From assembly GCA_020349865.1 (NCBI GenBank), contig CP070700.1, positions 596,368 to 602,980 of the forward strand: DNA of 6,613 nucleotides, written 5' to 3'. This document shows, one piece after another, positions 1-5,431 of this stretch; position 1 is the first letter of the stretch; the number at the start of each line of letters is the position of its first letter. The translations under genes and the position numbers were made by a program. The notes under the pieces were generated by a model that worked only from the letters and a program-made list of their open reading frames with translations, was not told the DNA's origin and searched no databases. This stretch comes from Desulfobacteraceae bacterium (GTDB taxonomy: Bacteria > Desulfobacterota > DSM-4660 > Desulfatiglandales > Desulfatiglandaceae).

Positions 1-189
1 ACGACTCTTGGCCTTATCAATCTCCTCTCTTAATTGTTCCAGATTCCTGGCACCAATGCTTTTAAACCGCATCTTGTTCCCATCACTGAATCCCAGTTTC
101 CATTTGCTGTTGCTCAGTTCAAATGCCACATGCAAGGTCATCTCTTTTGTGATAATCTCTCTTCGCAGGGTTCTTTGTGTCTTTTTCAT
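1..189 (-). CDS. IS110-type transposase, N-terminal 63 residues, cut by window edge
   Basis: The reverse strand reads open from an ATG at 189-187 to the left edge without a stop, giving 63 residues. A GGAGG at 200-196 lies 6 bases before the ATG and supports this start. Residues 20-47 (HVAFELSNSKWKLGFSDG, then a basic stretch) and an E/K-rich helix at about 49-62 look like the beginning of one branch of IS110-family DEDD transposases, in which an acidic residue (here Glu24 in FELS) sits on the first strand of the RuvC-like fold. IS110 enzymes recombine DNA guided by a bridge RNA; that is family knowledge. The rest of the protein, including the Tnp_20 serine domain, lies outside the window, so intactness cannot be judged. 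The family call comes from remembered similarity of a short N-terminus and is fairly, not fully, secure. Confidence 0.7.
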   Translation of the reverse strand, partial: MKKTQRTLRREIITKEMTLHVAFELSNSKWKLGFSDGNKMRFKSIGARNLEQLREEIDKAKSR

Positions 190-340
190 CTTAAGCCTCC
201 TTTGGTTTAGTTTTTGGTTTTCAACTCTATACACCAAATGGCTGCTCAAGGAACCTTGCATAGTATCTATCATCTGGATACGGATACCTTTTTCTGTGCT
301 GCCGGAGAAACATTATGGTGACGACATTACAATAAGATAA
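190..340 (-). other. Non-coding leader of the IS110 gene, candidate left end / bridge-RNA region
   Basis: About 150 bases between the transposase start and the IS1182 remnant hold no convincing gene. Short structures are visible: CAAGGAACCTTG at 247-258 is a perfect inverted repeat with 5-base arms and a 2-base loop. GTATC at 263-267 can pair with GATAC at 277-281. GGATAC is repeated in tandem at 276-287. In the IS110 group the non-coding left end upstream of the recombinase encodes the bridge RNA, so this is where it would be expected. The outer boundary of the element is not identifiable here. The bridge-RNA assignment is inference from position plus weak structure. Confidence 0.35.
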
Positions 341-652
341 CGTAAGCACTATGAATACAAAGCCTTAGCCGAAACTTGCGCTCGATGTGAACTCAGAAAG
401 AAATGTACTCGGGCTAAAGATGGTCGAAGCTTAAAATGACATGCGAGACAAGACGAGTTGGATATCATGGTTGAGCAAGCAAAGAGTACGAGTACAAAGA
501 GAGACATCAAACACAGTCAGGATTTAGATTTATTAGGGCGATCATTTGCCTGGCCCATGAGATTCAGCCGAAGAATAGAATGTCAAAGAGCAACGTCCAA
601 ACAACCGGACTTGGTAAGTTTATACAAGGGCATCTGTGTAGTTCCTTTATAA
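341..652 (+). pseudogene. IS1182-type DDE transposase, decayed C-terminal remnant
   Basis: The rightward frame starting at 341 encodes a Cys-rich stretch TCARCELRKKCTRAKDGRSL, followed by an in-frame TGA at 437-439, then HARQDELDIMVEQAKS and GRSFAWPMRF. The pattern C-x2-C-x5-C-T-R-(S/A)-K-x-G-R, then R-H, a helix, and a late (E/G)-R-S-F-A, is the C-terminal signature of IS1182-family transposases. In those proteins an Arg normally follows GRSLK, so the TGA looks like a CGA-to-TGA mutation. The frame upstream is closed by TAA at 338-340, and recognisable similarity fades after about 575, although the frame stays open to the TAA at 650-652. No start, no ribosome binding site and no N-terminal catalytic part are present, so this is a dead fragment left by an older insertion. 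It may have been trimmed by the IS110 insertion on its left. Confidence 0.7.
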
Positions 653-819
653 GGCTCTGTATGACAGTTATGGTTGGTCGTTTTAACATAGCTTTGGGGC
701 TTGGGTGATTTACCTTTACATAACCGCTTAAGGTTTTCGGCGATTAATTTCTTTAAATTTTCTTTTTCAAAATCGCTTGGAGTAATAGCCCGATAAGAGT
801 CAACAGCAGATTTGATGTC
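583..819 (-). pseudogene. Unrecognised leftward open frame without start, possible gene remnant
   Basis: On the reverse strand a frame is open for 78 codons between a TAA at 822-820 and a TGA at 585-583. It begins DIKSAVDSYRAITPSDFEKE, continues with a Lys/Leu-rich helix (NLKKLIAENLKRL), and ends in a segment with scattered Cys and His. There is no start codon near its beginning. Reading through the TAA, the same frame continues upstream for at least 20 codons (KKILQSVYVWAVQRMDC) towards the IS200, which suggests a coding sequence broken by a nonsense change. Amino-acid composition looks protein-like, but I do not recognise a family. Its right side abuts the IS200 end, so the rest may have been lost or displaced by that insertion. 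It overlaps the fading tail of the IS1182 frame on the other strand, and at most one of the two is genuine in the overlap. Confidence 0.3.
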
Positions 820-887
820 TTAACAATCCATCCTTTGAACGGCCCAGACATAGACACTCTGAAGAATTTTTTTTGATTTCCAAGATG

Positions 888-899
888 CCAAGATCTTGG
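888..899. repeat. Perfect 12-bp palindrome beside the IS200 end
   Basis: CCAAGATCTTGG is self-complementary. The half-site CCAAGAT also occurs directly repeated just before it at 880-886. It lies about 10 bases outside the first hairpin of the IS200 right end. Its function is unknown; it could be a flanking secondary structure or simply chance. Confidence 0.5.
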
Positions 900-908
900 A
901 GATTTAGT

Positions 909-937
909 GAGGCTCCTCCCGCAGAGCGGGAGGCCTC
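909..937. repeat. IS200 right-end hairpin (outer)
   Basis: CCTCCCGC at 915-922 pairs perfectly with GCGGGAGG at 926-933 around an AGA loop (TCT on the tnpA strand). An outer GAGG/CCTC stem at 909-912 and 934-937 extends it after a 2-base bulge. Bulged hairpins of this kind at the right end are what IS200/IS605 TnpA binds. Confidence 0.8.
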
Positions 938-941
938 AGGA

Positions 942-960
942 AGCCCCCTCGAAGGGGGCT
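942..960. repeat. IS200 right-end hairpin (inner)
   Basis: AGCCCCCT at 942-949 pairs perfectly with AGGGGGCT at 953-960 around a 3-base loop. It lies 36 bases beyond the tnpA stop codon on the leftward transcript. It may end that transcript or act as a second TnpA binding structure. No clear U-run follows, so it is not a textbook intrinsic terminator. Confidence 0.75.
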
Positions 961-966
961 CAAACT

Positions 967-979
967 TGGGAAAGTCCCT
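967..979. repeat. 13-bp inverted repeat flanking tnpA, copy 1
   Basis: TGGGAAAGTCCCT lies 17 bases beyond the tnpA stop codon. Its exact reverse complement lies at 1445-1457, in the tnpA leader. Each copy can also fold on itself (GGGA/TCCC). The two copies could pair between the 5' and 3' untranslated regions of the mRNA, or between the ends in single-stranded DNA. Confidence 0.75.
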
Positions 980-995
980 TTAACATTTTACTTAA

Positions 996-1421
996 TTATT
1001 TGAACTTTAATTCTTCTTGACGTTTTTCAAGTTTTTCTTGGTCACGTATATATTTCCTTATGGTCTCCTCATCCAAACCCACTGTGCTTACACAATATCC
1101 TCGAGCCCAGAAATGTAGACCTGTTACTCGGACATTGCCCAAAATATGCCGGTGGATTCGAACTGCACTTTTACCTTTTATAAAGCCTATTGCAAATGCA
1201 ACACTGTATTTCGGGGGAATGCTCAAACACATATGGATATGGTTCGGCATTAAGTGCCCTTCCAACATCTCTATCCCCCGCTGGCGGCATAAATCCCGGA
1301 TTACGTCTCCAACGCGTTTGCGAAATTGCCCGTATAACTTTCTTTTCCGATATTTCGGTATTATGACGACATGGTATTTGCAATCCCATCTTACGTGGGA
1401 TAAACTTTGCCAATCATGCAT
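996..1421 (-). CDS. tnpA: IS200-family TnpA, Y1 HUH transposase
   Basis: The 141-residue protein is full length for an IS200 TnpA. It is a metal-dependent single-strand endonuclease and ligase that excises and inserts the element as circular single-stranded DNA, working as a dimer. The HUH metal-binding motif is His61-Ile-His63, within PNHIHM. The catalytic tyrosine is most likely Tyr124, in the helix EETIRKYIRDQEK near the C-terminus. The N-terminal strand CKYHVVIIPKYR and the later GLHFWARGYCVSTVG are also typical of the family. The ATG at 1421 is preceded at 8 bases by GGAGG (1434-1430). A hairpin, TCCCT 1436-1440 with AGGGA 1445-1449, abuts this site and may limit translation, as known for IS200. 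A TAATAT at 1475-1470 could serve as the -10 element. The frame is unbroken, so the gene may be functional. Confidence 0.93.
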   Translation of the reverse strand: MHDWQSLSHVRWDCKYHVVIIPKYRKRKLYGQFRKRVGDVIRDLCRQRGIEMLEGHLMPNHIHMCLSIPPKYSVAFAIGFIKGKSAVRIHRHILGNVRVTGLHFWARGYCVSTVGLDEETIRKYIRDQEKLEKRQEELKFK

Positions 1422-1444
1422 AGGTTCTTCCTCCTTCCCTTTTC

Positions 1445-1457
1445 AGGGACTTTCCCA
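1445..1457. repeat. 13-bp inverted repeat flanking tnpA, copy 2
   Basis: AGGGACTTTCCCA is the exact reverse complement of the copy at 967-979. It sits in the tnpA leader, about 11 bases upstream of the ribosome binding site. It overlaps the small hairpin formed by 1436-1440 and 1445-1449, so pairing with the distant copy would compete with that hairpin. Confidence 0.75.
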
Positions 1458-1481
1458 GAGGAAGAGCCTATATTATTTCTC

Positions 1482-1506
1482 CCCGGATCGGTAGAACCTA
1501 TCCGGG
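1482..1506. repeat. IS200 left-end hairpin (inner)
   Basis: CCCGGAT at 1482-1488 pairs with ATCCGGG at 1500-1506. Inside, after one mismatch, GGT at 1490-1492 pairs with ACC at 1496-1498 around an AGA loop. It lies in the tnpA leader region, between the outer left-end hairpin and the putative -10 element. Confidence 0.7.
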
Positions 1507-1507
1507 T

Positions 1508-1535
1508 CCACCGCTAGAAGCGGTGGGTTTTGTTA
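1508..1535 (+). terminator. IS200 left-end hairpin, also a likely rightward terminator
   Basis: CCACCGCT at 1508-1515 pairs perfectly with AGCGGTGG at 1519-1526 around an AGA loop. On the rightward strand it is followed by GTTTTGTT, which gives the stem plus U-run of an intrinsic terminator. In IS200 the left-end hairpin both serves TnpA recognition and blocks incoming transcription, and this one fits both roles. It would stop rightward read-through about 85 bases before the beta-oxidation operon. Confidence 0.65.
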
Positions 1536-1610
1536 AAACTAAACCACAAAGGAGATGGAGAATAGTACGATTGTCTTTGAACTTTTAGGAAGATTTTAGA
1601 GAGGGTAAAA

Positions 1611-2498
1611 ATGTCCATAAGGAAAGTAGGAGTTATTGGTTGTGGTGCCATGGGAGCCGGAATTACGCATGTGGTAATCCTCGGGGGGTATGAGGTCATT
1701 GTGAGGGAAACGGACCATGTTTTCCTGGATAAAGGCCTGGAACGAGTGAAAGCCTTTTTTGAAAAACTTGTCAAGAATGAGGCCATGACTCAGGATGCTA
1801 AGGAGACAATGCTAAGAAGGCTTACGGGCACTGTCTCTATGGAGCCCCTGGTGGATTGTGACCTGATCATAGAGGCTGTTTTTGAAAATCTGCAAGTAAA
1901 GAAAGATCTTTTCAAGGCCTTGGACAACATATGCAGGAAAGATACGATCTTTGCGAGCAATACATCCTCCCTTTCCGTCACGGAGATGGCCGGAACGACC
2001 TCCAGAAAGGAGCGTTTCGTGGGGATGCATTTCTTCCAACCTGCTCATGTAATGCCCCTAGTGGAGGTCGTCAAAACCATCTCTGTAAATCCCGAAGTAG
2101 TTAAAATCGCTCTGGATTTCGTCAAGTCCCTTGACAAAGTCCCTGTACTGGCCAAGGATAATTCAGGTTTTATTGTTAATTTGCTTCTTACCCCCTTTAT
2201 GTTGGATGCCATGCGTGCGGCAGCGAACGGCGTTGCGAGCATTCAGGACATTGACATAGCAATGAAGCTGGGGCTCAACCACCCTATGGGTCCTCTTATG
2301 CTGGCGGATTTCATAGGCCTGGACCTTATATTCAACGCCAGCAACACGATGTTCGAGGAATATAAGGAAAGCCGGTATGCGCCACCTCCCGTTCTAAGAA
2401 AATTTGTTATGCTGGGTTACCTTGGATTGAAGACTAAAAGAGGCTTTTATGACTGGTCCGATCCAAAGAATCCAAAGCCAATCGATTTTAATGATTAG
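1611..2498 (+). CDS. 3-hydroxyacyl-CoA dehydrogenase (3-hydroxybutyryl-CoA dehydrogenase type)
   Basis: The 295-residue protein oxidises 3-hydroxyacyl-CoA to 3-ketoacyl-CoA with NAD+ (or the reverse) in the cytoplasm. The N-terminal Rossmann domain carries Gly10-Cys-Gly12-Ala-Met-Gly15 and an acidic end to the second strand (RETD, 32-35), which favours NAD over NADP. Family active-site residues are visible: Ser119 in SNTSS, His140 in GMHFFQP, Glu152 in LVEVV, and Asn190 in GFIVN. The C-terminal dimerisation domain has HPMGPLMLADFIGLD (224-238) and ends with GFYDW. Length matches stand-alone enzymes (about 280-295), not the fused multifunctional FadB. A purine-rich AGAGAGGG at 1598-1605 supports the ATG. 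The hydratase follows after 21 bases. Slight oddities are Gln143 where Asn is common (HFFNP), and Leu191 where Arg often follows the Asn. Chain-length preference cannot be read from sequence. Confidence 0.93.
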   Translation: MSIRKVGVIGCGAMGAGITHVVILGGYEVIVRETDHVFLDKGLERVKAFFEKLVKNEAMTQDAKETMLRRLTGTVSMEPLVDCDLIIEAVFENLQVKKDLFKALDNICRKDTIFASNTSSLSVTEMAGTTSRKERFVGMHFFQPAHVMPLVEVVKTISVNPEVVKIALDFVKSLDKVPVLAKDNSGFIVNLLLTPFMLDAMRAAANGVASIQDIDIAMKLGLNHPMGPLMLADFIGLDLIFNASNTMFEEYKESRYAPPPVLRKFVMLGYLGLKTKRGFYDWSDPKNPKPIDFND

Positions 2499-2519
2499 AC
2501 CATTGACGGAGGAAAAACT

Positions 2520-3305
2520 ATGAGCCAGAAAATACTCCTATCCCAATTAAGGGAGAACATCGGATACATCACAATCAACCGCCCCGAAAAGCTAAACAGC
2601 CTCACAAAGGAAGCGCTAATGAAAATGGAAGGTCTTCTTTCATGGTTTAGGGAAGAATCGAAATGCAAGTCCGTTATTATCACCGGGGCGGGAGAGAAGG
2701 CATTCAGCAGCGGAGCCGATCTAGATAACTTTCTAAAAGGGCGAGAAAAAGTCATGGGAATCGAGTGGTCGCGATACGGGCAGCGCCTTTTCGGGATGTT
2801 TGATGAACTCGGGAAACCGACTATCGCGGCATTGAACGGACTTACCCTCGGCGGGGGTTTGGAGATTGCCCTTGCTTGTACCTTTCGATTCGCCTGTCCT
2901 GAGGCAAGATTAGGTTTTCCAGAGATCACCCTGGGATTCATTCCCGGATGGGGGGGCACCCAGAGGATGTCTCGCCTAATAGGAAAAACCAGGGCCCTGG
3001 AGCTCTTCCTTACAGGGGAGATTATTGACACAGAGCAGACCCTTGCCTTTGGCCTCGTGAATCGGGTCGTGCCCCGGGACGAATTGACGAAGGCCTGTGA
3101 GCGGATGGCTCAAAAAATCGCGAAGAACGCTCCCTTGGCCATAAGATTCGCTATGGAATCTGTAAACGGGGGATTGGACATGCCTTTAAAAGAAGGACTC
3201 ATCCTAGAGTCGACCTTGGCGCCCATGTCCTGTTTGACGGAAGATGCTGAGGAAGGCATTAAAGCTTACCTTGAAAAAAGGGAACCAGACTTCAAAGGCA
3301 GATAG
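2520..3305 (+). CDS. Enoyl-CoA hydratase (crotonase family)
   Basis: The 261-residue protein adds water to trans-2-enoyl-CoA to give 3-hydroxyacyl-CoA, and is usually a hexamer (dimer of trimers). The oxyanion-hole segments are FSSGADL (62-68, Ala66) and LTLGGGLE (108-115, Gly112). Both catalytic glutamates of true hydratases are present: Glu115 in GGGLEIAL and Glu135 in GFPEITLG. IPGWGGTQR (141-149) and the C-terminal TEDAEEGIKAYLEKREPDF close the fold as in canonical short-chain hydratases, and length is standard. This favours hydratase over isomerase or decarboxylase members that lack one Glu, although the acyl substrate remains open. A GGAGG at 2508-2512 lies 7 bases before the ATG. The stop codon shares its last base with the thiolase ribosome binding site, which points to one mRNA and coupled translation. 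Confidence 0.93.
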   Translation: MSQKILLSQLRENIGYITINRPEKLNSLTKEALMKMEGLLSWFREESKCKSVIITGAGEKAFSSGADLDNFLKGREKVMGIEWSRYGQRLFGMFDELGKPTIAALNGLTLGGGLEIALACTFRFACPEARLGFPEITLGFIPGWGGTQRMSRLIGKTRALELFLTGEIIDTEQTLAFGLVNRVVPRDELTKACERMAQKIAKNAPLAIRFAMESVNGGLDMPLKEGLILESTLAPMSCLTEDAEEGIKAYLEKREPDFKGR

Positions 3306-3317
3306 GAGGAGATTTAT

Positions 3318-4496
3318 ATGCAACAGAACATTTATATTGTTAGCGCAACAAGGACACCCATCGGGGACTTCGGTGGGTCATTGGTTAATGTTTCTGCTAC
3401 AGAGCTGGCAGTGCTGGTCATTCAATCGGCGATCAAGCGAGCTCAGATTGAAAAGGATCTCGTGGATCTCGTGTTCATGGGGAATTGCTTTGATCCCATC
3501 GCAGACAACATCAGCCGCATTGCAGCCGTCAAGGGTGGACTTCCGGTTAAAACGCCTGGTATCACCATTTCGGCTACCTGTGGGTCAGGGATGCAGGCGG
3601 TCGCTTTTGGCTTCCAGGCCATCCGAGATGGTGAGGCCGGCATCGTTGTCGCAGGCGGTGTGGAAAGCATGAGCATGGCGCCATTCATATCCACAACAAA
3701 CCGGTGGGGAGCACGCCTACGCCACGCAGAGATGTTCGACCTCATATGGAAGGCGATGCAGGACAATCCCCTGGGATGCGGCATGGGCATGACCGCAGAG
3801 AAAATTGCTGAAAGAGACGGCATCACAAGGGAAGATCAGGACGAGTTGGCGTTAACGAGTCAGGCTAGGGCGGTAAGGGCCATCAAGGAGGGGCGATTTA
3901 GGGATGAAATTACCCCTGTGGAGATACATGATAAAAGAGGAGGGATCGAGGTATTCGATACCGACGAACATCCCAGAGAAACTGTGACCATTGAACAACT
4001 TGCCAAGCTTCCTCCGGCTTTCAAGAAAAGAGGGACCGTCACAGCGGGCAATTCCTCCGGCATCAATGATGGCGCAGCGGCTGTTATCCTCATGAGTGGT
4101 GAAAAGGTCCGTGAGCTGGGAATCCATCCCATGGCCCGAATTGTGGAAAAAACAGTAGTCGGCGTTGATCCGGACTACATGGGGGACGGTCCTATACCTG
4201 CAACAAGAGAGATCCTGGAGAAGACGGGCCTAACATTAAAGGACATAGGCCTGTTCGAAATCAATGAGGCCTTTGCGGCACCCTATCTGGCCTGTGAAAG
4301 AGCCCTGGGATTAAACAGAGAGATTACAAACGTTAACGGCAGTGGCATAGCGCTCGGTCATCCGGTAGGTTGCACGGGTTGCCGGCTGATCGTCACCCTT
4401 GTTCACGAAATGAAGAAAAGGGGAGAAAATCTGGGCCTTGCCACGCTTTGTGCAGGGGGCGGACATGGGTTTGCGACCATCATAGAAAATGCATGA
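3318..4496 (+). CDS. Thiolase (acetyl-CoA acetyltransferase / 3-ketoacyl-CoA thiolase)
   Basis: The 392-residue enzyme cleaves 3-ketoacyl-CoA with CoA to acetyl-CoA and a shortened acyl-CoA, or condenses two acetyl-CoA in reverse. The three catalytic residues fall almost exactly at the positions of the well-studied Zoogloea enzyme: nucleophile Cys88 in SATCGSGMQ, His348 in LGHPVG, and Cys378 in LCAGGG. Other signatures are GGVESMS (113-119), [13 protein letters not shown] (244-256) and NEAFAAP (316-322). A GGAGG at 3305-3309 lies 8 bases before the ATG. Unusual points are SATCGSG instead of Nx[15 protein letters not shown] with Cys352 and Cys355 where Ala or Ser is common, and GGGHG near the end. 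The set with hydratase and dehydrogenase supports a short-chain fatty-acid role. Degradation versus synthesis cannot be decided from the gene. Confidence 0.93.
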   Translation: MQQNIYIVSATRTPIGDFGGSLVNVSATELAVLVIQSAIKRAQIEKDLVDLVFMGNCFDPIADNISRIAAVKGGLPVKTPGITISATCGSGMQAVAFGFQAIRDGEAGIVVAGGVESMSMAPFISTTNRWGARLRHAEMFDLIWKAMQDNPLGCGMGMTAEKIAERDGITREDQDELALTSQARAVRAIKEGRFRDEITPVEIHDKRGGIEVFDTDEHPRETVTIEQLAKLPPAFKKRGTVTAGNSSGINDGAAAVILMSGEKVRELGIHPMARIVEKTVVGVDPDYMGDGPIPATREILEKTGLTLKDIGLFEINEAFAAPYLACERALGLNREITNVNGSGIALGHPVGCTGCRLIVTLVHEMKKRGENLGLATLCAGGGHGFATIIENA

Positions 4497-4640
4497 GACG
4501 TTCATTTATGGGGATTCGAGGCTGTGATCCAGGGTATGCCGCGCAGAAAAAATTGTATAGAAAGGTCTGATCAGTGCCATAAACAGCAAAACCAGTCACA
4601 GCATAGCCCAAAAGAAACGTTCATTGAAAAGGAGGAAACT
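4497..4640 (+). other. Gap between thiolase and synthetase remnant
   Basis: These 144 bases lack a recognisable gene, a strong hairpin with U-run, or a clear promoter. A 9-base direct repeat ACGTTCATT sits at 4498-4506 and 4617-4625, near both ends, and is short enough to be chance. The ribosome binding site GGAGG at 4631-4635 for the downstream synthetase is intact. The synthetase was therefore probably the fourth gene of the operon, with wider spacing than its neighbours. Confidence 0.4.
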
Positions 4641-5175
4641 ATGAGGGGAATCAATCTGGCGTCGTATCTGGAAAACAGTGCGGCTGCACATCCTGACAAG
4701 TTGGCTTTGATCTTTGAAGACAGGGAATAGACCTTCACAGAGGTTAATGAAAAAGCGAATGCCATAGGCAACGATCTAACCGGAATGGGCATAGTAAAAG
4801 GTGATAGGGTCACGCTTTTTCTGCCCAATGTTCCTGAGTTTTTCTTCTGTTACTTCGGCATTCTCAAGGCGAGGTCTGTTGTCAACCCGGTGAAAGCGAT
4901 ACTGAAACAGAGTAAGATCGACTATATCATAGGGGACTGCGCCCCCAAGGCTATCGTAACGGCAAAGGCCTTAGCTGCGGAGCCGTTAAATGTCTTTAGA
5001 AAAGTGGGGAGCAACATTAAACAGATGATCGTTATCGGTGGTGACGGTGAAACGGACATAATCCATTTCGAGGGATAGGTGACAAAAGCTCCCCAATAGA
5101 TTTGATACCATAGCCGTCTGGTTATAGACCAAACCAAAGGGTAATCAAAGGCATAATATGTGGTCCTTTTGAATG
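4641..5175 (+). pseudogene. Acyl-CoA synthetase (AMP-forming), N-terminal remnant with several lesions
   Basis: From the ATG at 4641, with GGAGG 5 bases before it, the frame encodes the start of a FadD-type acyl-CoA ligase: NLASYLENSAAAHPDKLALIFEDRE. Next come TAG at 4728-4730, then TFTEVNEKANAIGNDL, KGDRVTLFLPNVPEFFFCYFG and NPVKAILKQSKIDYIIGD. Further stops are TAG at 5076-5078 and 5097-5099. The first stop replaces the aromatic residue (Tyr or Trp) normal in the motif EDR-x-(Y/W)-T(Y/F). Shifted by +1, the frame from 5101 reads FDTIAVWL, TAG, TKPKG. This matches the family segment leading into the ATP-binding motif YTSGTTGKPKG with about five residues (SGTTG) missing. Similarity fades after about 5175. 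The rest of the roughly 500-residue enzyme is absent. Intact enzymes activate fatty acids with ATP and CoA; this copy cannot. Confidence 0.85.
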
Positions 5176-5431
5176 GAAAATGAGATTACAATTGAGTCAA
5201 GCTTTCTGCTATAATCCTATCGTCTAAGTCACGCTTAAAATGTCACGTATAGTGTTTGAAACCTTGATTTCCTGAACGCTTTAATTTGCGTTGATTTCTT
5301 GGATCTCTGGGGTTGTACTATCTATGTATCTGTTATTGAAAAGATCTCAGATTACCTTGTTATATCCACCTGATATCCAAAAACCCGCTTTGAGCCTTTT
5401 GAACAATCTGCGACTTCCCGCATTTACAAAT
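5176..5431. other. Region with no recognisable gene
   Basis: About 255 bases between the synthetase remnant and the two small leftward genes. All frames contain frequent stops. A short leftward stretch reading DSTTPEIQEINAN, ending at a TAA near 5284, looks protein-like but has no start and no family match I know. No clear terminator hairpin is seen downstream of the small genes. The place of the missing synthetase C-terminus is taken by this sequence, so a deletion or rearrangement probably ended nearby. Confidence 0.4.

Larger units (their letters stand above)
909..1527 (-). mobile_element. IS200-type insertion sequence (single-gene IS200/IS605 family element)
   Basis: The element consists of one leftward tnpA (996-1421) flanked by strong hairpins. 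The left end, upstream of tnpA, has hairpins at 1508-1526 and 1482-1506. The right end, downstream of tnpA, has hairpins at 942-960 and 909-937. IS200/IS605 elements have no terminal inverted repeats and make no target duplication. Instead TnpA recognises subterminal hairpins in single-stranded DNA and joins the ends through a 5'-phosphotyrosine intermediate. No tnpB or other accessory nuclease gene is present, so this is the minimal IS200 layout. The exact cleavage sites cannot be set from one copy, so the boundaries given are the outer edges of the hairpins and the true ends probably lie roughly 10-20 bases further out on each side. TnpA length and motifs suggest the copy may be active. Confidence 0.85.

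Noticed and set aside
8..340. Rightward open frame at the left edge
   Set aside because: It is a hydrophobic translation antisense to the IS110-type N-terminus, which has a proper ribosome binding site and family-like sequence.
1060..1494. Rightward open frame of 144 codons across the IS200
   Set aside because: It is the antisense of tnpA, runs into the left-end hairpins and has no plausible ribosome binding site.
1534..1554. AAAACTAAACCA followed by AAGGAG, similar to the leader of the IS110-type gene on the other strand (about 197-216)
   Set aside because: A 12-base match is expected by chance in a window this size, and the following part is just a ribosome binding site.
1555..1599. Mini-ORF of 14 codons before the dehydrogenase
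   Set aside because: AAAGGAG touches its ATG directly with no spacer, and the peptide has no leader-peptide features such as codon runs or attenuator stems.
2495..3031. Leftward open frame of 178 codons
   Set aside because: It lies antisense to the enoyl-CoA hydratase, whose motifs and ribosome binding site are clear. It has no family-like sequence and is a shadow of codon structure.
3443..4132. Leftward open frames inside the thiolase
   Set aside because: These are antisense to an intact thiolase with all catalytic residues. Their Met/Ser/Pro-rich translation is typical of shadows.
4498..4625. Direct repeat ACGTTCATT at both ends of the gap before the synthetase
   Set aside because: Nine bases is too short to indicate a target duplication, and no element lies between the copies.
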